Below are positions 60,759 to 64,000 of a stretch of 64,000 bases of DNA, piece by piece (the stretch's first letter is position 1; every line of letters begins with the position of its first letter). The stretch lies in NCBI GenBank assembly GCA_947646015.1, contig CANSEY010000001.1, positions 405,445 to 469,444 of the forward strand, given 5' to 3'. This DNA is from an uncultured Bacteroides sp. GTDB lineage: Bacteria > Bacteroidota > Bacteroidia > Bacteroidales > Bacteroidaceae. The notes beneath the pieces were generated by a model that was given only the letters and a program-made list of their open reading frames with translations, was not told where the DNA came from and made no database searches. The position numbers were made by a program, and so were the translations under genes.

Positions 60759-63700
60759 TTATAATGTGATATTTATACCGAACGAAACTGTACGGAATGC
60801 CGGATAGTTCCATTCTATTCTCTCCGGGTCGATACCCGAAGGCAAAGAGGTGAAAGTAGCTACGTTTTCAACACTGACAAACGCCTTCATTTGTGAAAGG
60901 AAGATCTGAGACAACCACTTCTTTGGTAAATTGTAAGACAAAGTGATGTTCTTAATACGGAGATAAGAAGCATCAGACAAGTATTTGTCGCTCTGACGGA
61001 GGTTTGAACCGGAATTACCTCGGTTACCATACAGACGGGGATACTTCGCATTCGGATTGACTGCCGTCCAGTCACCGTTGTCGGGATCTTTAGGCATCCA
61101 GTAATCACTCAAACCGTCAAACAACGGAATGAAGTTATCACCATTCATCGGGAAAGTCAAGACATTCGAAATCCAGTAATCACGCTTTCCTGTTCCCTGA
61201 AGGATAACATTGAGGTCGAAACCGGCATAGTTAGCTCCCAGATTGATGCCATACTGATAACGCGGAGTCGTATTACCGATCACTTTACGGTCACCCGGAT
61301 TGTCGAATGTATTGTCACCACTGGTAATTACATTAGTAGAACTTTCATCATCACGGAGGTTTTTGAATTTCACATCACCCGGACGTACGTTATAACCATT
61401 GATCGAGGTTATTCCCTCTTTCAGTTTCCAGGATGATGTATCTTCGAAATCGTCCACAGAATAATAACCATCGGCTATATATCCCCATATCTCTCCCATC
61501 ACCTGTCCGGGATAGAAACTGCTCAGCAACTTGGTGGTTGCATTATCATCGTATTTGGTAATTTTCGATTTATAATCCGACAAGTTGAATCCCAAACGAT
61601 ATCCCACCTTACCGATCTGGTCACGCCAGTTCAGGCTCAACTCCCAGCCTCGTGTACGCATATCGGCAGTATTCTGATAAGGAGCACTTGCACCTACGAC
61701 AGCCGGTAGCTGCACACCCGGAGCAAGCATGCCGTTAGTGTTACGCTGATACCATTCAAATACACCATTCAGGCGATTGTTGAATAAGTTAATATCAAGT
61801 CCTACATTGACCGTACCTACTTTCTCCCATGTAAAGTTCTGACTTACCAAAGCCGGCAACGAGCTGATAGAGGTGACATACGTATTGTCGATAATCCAGG
61901 AAGTAGATTTATTGCTGACACTCATTGTCGGAGTGAAAGTATACGGATTCACATTCTGGTTACCGATCACACCATATGATGCGCGAATCTTCAATCCGTC
62001 CAACCAGTTACGGGTAGACTCCATAAACTTCTCCTGAGCGATCTGCCAACCGGCTGATACAGAAGGGAAGAAACCGAAACGAGAGCTCTTCGGGAATTTA
62101 GAAGAACCGTCATAACGTCCGTTCACTTCCAGCAAATATTTGTCCTGATAATTATAGTTGACTCTAAAGAATCCACCACGTACGGCATATTCACTGTATG
62201 AGTCGGTAGCCTTGATGGTGCCGGTTCCCGATCCCATGGCCGGTACGTCTATCACCGCCTGATTGTAAGAATAAGCATCCAATGTTTCCTGATAGCTCGA
62301 CTCCTGGTTGAATCCTGCCATTACTTTGAAATTATGGTCACCGAATTTCTTACTATATGTAGCGTAAACGTTGATAGCGTTATAATTCGTATGCTGTTTG
62401 TACTTTCTCAGATAATCGTCTACAAATGATTTTGAACTTCCTCCCTGAATGGTAGTATAGTCATACTGTCCTGTATACCAGTGGTAATCATAGATGTTTT
62501 TATCAAATGTATATTCAAATACAGCTTCCAGTCCCTTTAGTGGTTTCAATATGGATTTCAGGAAGATACGCGGATTGTCATTATTATTGTTTACCGGATT
62601 CGACAACAAGATCTGGTTGCGTGGAGTGAACAAAGGAAGATCCTCGTTTGCCAACGTATTGACTGATGCCGGCAGATCTCCTTCCGGATAATATGAAACC
62701 AAACGAGTATTATACACACCTCCCATTCCACCGGGTGAAGTCTGTAGACTATGCGCATAGCTCATAGTCACTTCCTGAGTGAACCAGTTGGTTACATCTG
62801 CCGAAATAAAGGTATTGATATTCATACGTTCAAACTTATCACGATCGGACACCAATACACCGTCATTCGAAGTATATCCACCCGAAATACGATAACGCAG
62901 TTTGTCCGTACCTCCTGAAGCGGAAATATTATGAGTCATCTGGAAACTGGTCTCCATAAAGTTCTTATAGAGATCTTTTTCATTCAAATAGTATGGTACA
63001 CCGGATTCATCCATATAAATACCGTCTCCCACCGTATTGAAAGCAGAAGGGTTCTTCTGGTATTCACTCAGATATTCCATCCATTTGCTGACACTTGGCG
63101 AACCGAGCGACCAATAGGCATCTGAATATCCACAATCCAGATAAGCTTGCAGATAGTCCATCAGCGGAGCCTGTTTAGGCAGATTGACAGCTGTTCCGAA
63201 AGCAAAGTTATTGTTGTAATTCAATGAGAACTTAGCAGCACCTTTAGGGCGTTTAGTCGTAACGACAATTACACCACCGGCTGCACGTGCACCATAGATA
63301 GCTGCTGAAGCTGCATCCTTCAGTACACTGATTGACTCGATATCTTCGGGGTTTACCATATCGAGGTCACCTTCCACATTATCAATCAATACGAGTGGCT
63401 TAATGGTGTTTCCGTATGAACCGTCCGAGTTCTTGACACCCACCGAATAGGCTCCACGAATCTGGAACGACTTGCTGGTTCCGGGAGCATTACCTCCATT
63501 AGATACAAACAGTCCCGGCACGGCTCCCTGAAGAGCATCAGATGCATTCAAAATAGGACGGTCACCCAGTACCTCATCCATTTTCACAGAAGATACGGCT
63601 CCGGTCAGATTCGCTTTCTTCTGCGAACCATAACCTACTACCACTACTTCTTCCAGCGCCTGGGTATCATCCATCATAACCACTTTCAGTGAGGTTTGAT

Positions 63701-64000
63701 TAGTTATCTTAATATTTTGTGTTATGTATCCTATATACGAAATACTGATCACAGCATTAGGATGGACCGAAAGAGAGAATTTACCATTGATATCGGTAAT
63801 CGTACCATTGGAAGGGTTTCCTTTTTCTAAAACAGTAGCACCAATAATAGGTTCACCGACAGCATCGGTCAGTGTACCGGTAATCTTCCTTGCTTGCTGA
63901 ACAGCAGCTACAGACTGGTTCTCATAAGTCTCTAAAGACGTAGCGAACACATAGTTCGGAGAGAGCAGGCCGGCAGAAATGCCAAGTCCTATCAGAACTT
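60759..64000 (-). CDS. SusC/RagA-family TonB-linked transporter (partial, N-terminus outside window)
   Basis: The frame remains open to base 64000, so the start lies outside the window; the first visible residues (LIGLGISAGLLSPNYVFA) are the end of a signal peptide. The carboxypeptidase-D-like domain follows (ITGTLTDAVGEPIIGATVLEKG), then the TonB box and plug (LEEVVVVGYGSQKKANLTGAVSSV, IRGAYS, ISVLKDAASAAIYGARAAGG) and a long barrel ending FRTVSFGINITL. No STN domain precedes the carboxypeptidase-D part, unlike the SusC at 34340-37753, so an ECF/FecR circuit is not expected; a hybrid two-component or other regulator may lie beyond the window. It heads susC-susD-sulfatase. Confidence 0.94.
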   Translation of the reverse strand, partial: VLIGLGISAGLLSPNYVFATSLETYENQSVAAVQQARKITGTLTDAVGEPIIGATVLEKGNPSNGTITDINGKFSLSVHPNAVISISYIGYITQNIKITNQTSLKVVMMDDTQALEEVVVVGYGSQKKANLTGAVSSVKMDEVLGDRPILNASDALQGAVPGLFVSNGGNAPGTSKSFQIRGAYSVGVKNSDGSYGNTIKPLVLIDNVEGDLDMVNPEDIESISVLKDAASAAIYGARAAGGVIVVTTKRPKGAAKFSLNYNNNFAFGTAVNLPKQAPLMDYLQAYLDCGYSDAYWSLGSPSVSKWMEYLSEYQKNPSAFNTVGDGIYMDESGVPYYLNEKDLYKNFMETSFQMTHNISASGGTDKLRYRISGGYTSNDGVLVSDRDKFERMNINTFISADVTNWFTQEVTMSYAHSLQTSPGGMGGVYNTRLVSYYPEGDLPASVNTLANEDLPLFTPRNQILLSNPVNNNNDNPRIFLKSILKPLKGLEAVFEYTFDKNIYDYHWYTGQYDYTTIQGGSSKSFVDDYLRKYKQHTNYNAINVYATYSKKFGDHNFKVMAGFNQESSYQETLDAYSYNQAVIDVPAMGSGTGTIKATDSYSEYAVRGGFFRVNYNYQDKYLLEVNGRYDGSSKFPKSSRFGFFPSVSAGWQIAQEKFMESTRNWLDGLKIRASYGVIGNQNVNPYTFTPTMSVSNKSTSWIIDNTYVTSISSLPALVSQNFTWEKVGTVNVGLDINLFNNRLNGVFEWYQRNTNGMLAPGVQLPAVVGASAPYQNTADMRTRGWELSLNWRDQIGKVGYRLGFNLSDYKSKITKYDDNATTKLLSSFYPGQVMGEIWGYIADGYYSVDDFEDTSSWKLKEGITSINGYNVRPGDVKFKNLRDDESSTNVITSGDNTFDNPGDRKVIGNTTPRYQYGINLGANYAGFDLNVILQGTGKRDYWISNVLTFPMNGDNFIPLFDGLSDYWMPKDPDNGDWTAVNPNAKYPRLYGNRGNSGSNLRQSDKYLSDASYLRIKNITLSYNLPKKWLSQIFLSQMKAFVSVENVATFTSLPSGIDPERIEWNYPAFRTVSFGINITL

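Overview
The window looks like chromosome of a Bacteroides species (Bacteroidales, B. fragilis group). Several things point there: promoters of the TAnnTTTG (-7) / TTTG (-33) type, two SusC/SusD pairs with glycan-degrading enzymes, an ECF sigma/FecR pair next to a SusC with an STN domain, a NigD-like lipoprotein, a DUF4136 lipoprotein, a GxxExxY protein and a KdpD split in two. No rRNA, CRISPR array, complete insertion sequence or phage was seen.

Layout. 1-3.3 kb: the thr operon on the minus strand (thrA, then apgM cut by the window edge), preceded by a 28-codon leader ORF rich in Thr and Met codons that looks like an attenuator. 3.6-11.8 kb, plus strand: asparaginase I, RadA, a GxxExxY protein inside its own inverted repeats, a COG2509 flavoprotein, a LuxR-type regulator and a TonB receptor. 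12-23.9 kb, mostly minus: a lipoprotein/zinc-ribbon protein, a U32 peptidase (RlhA-like) and MetA joined by 4-nt overlaps; a small 2[4Fe-4S] ferredoxin (plus); a GH78 rhamnosidase; an LptF/G permease, RibBA and aspartate aminotransferase in a row; a START-like protein. 24-26.3 kb: a CAU tRNA and a lipocalin-like lipoprotein bracketed by two diverged copies of a ~125-bp intergenic block.

26.3-39.5 kb is a polysaccharide utilization locus (PUL) read on the minus strand: ECF sigma, FecR, SusC with STN domain, SusD, an unassigned six-hairpin-like enzyme, GH115 and NigD-like. 39.7-49.3 kb is an unusual kdp potassium-uptake region: a sigma-54 activator with receiver domain, a near-consensus -24/-12 promoter, an unannotated 31-aa membrane peptide, KdpF, KdpA, KdpB, KdpC, an outer-membrane beta-barrel, the KdpD N-terminal sensor and a separate histidine kinase. 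49.5-54.1 kb: an aspartokinase-like protein with eroded catalytic motifs, and a four-domain sulfur-transfer flavoprotein (CoADR-rhodanese-TusA-DsrE) with a MarR regulator. 54.2-57 kb: an S37-type peptidase, a DUF4136 lipoprotein and a small beta-barrel. 57.1-64 kb: a second PUL with sulfatase, SusD and SusC (SusC cut by the window end).

The most unusual non-coding structure is a set of intergenic dyad arrays with a spacing of about 22-23 bp (4.93, 11.9, 30.25 and 51.0 kb, with a looser case at 32.75 kb), and a family of ACCACAGA-ended inverted repeats at three loci, one of which encloses the GxxExxY gene. Starts were chosen by signal peptides, family N-termini and gene spacing, because Bacteroides genes often lack a strong Shine-Dalgarno sequence.
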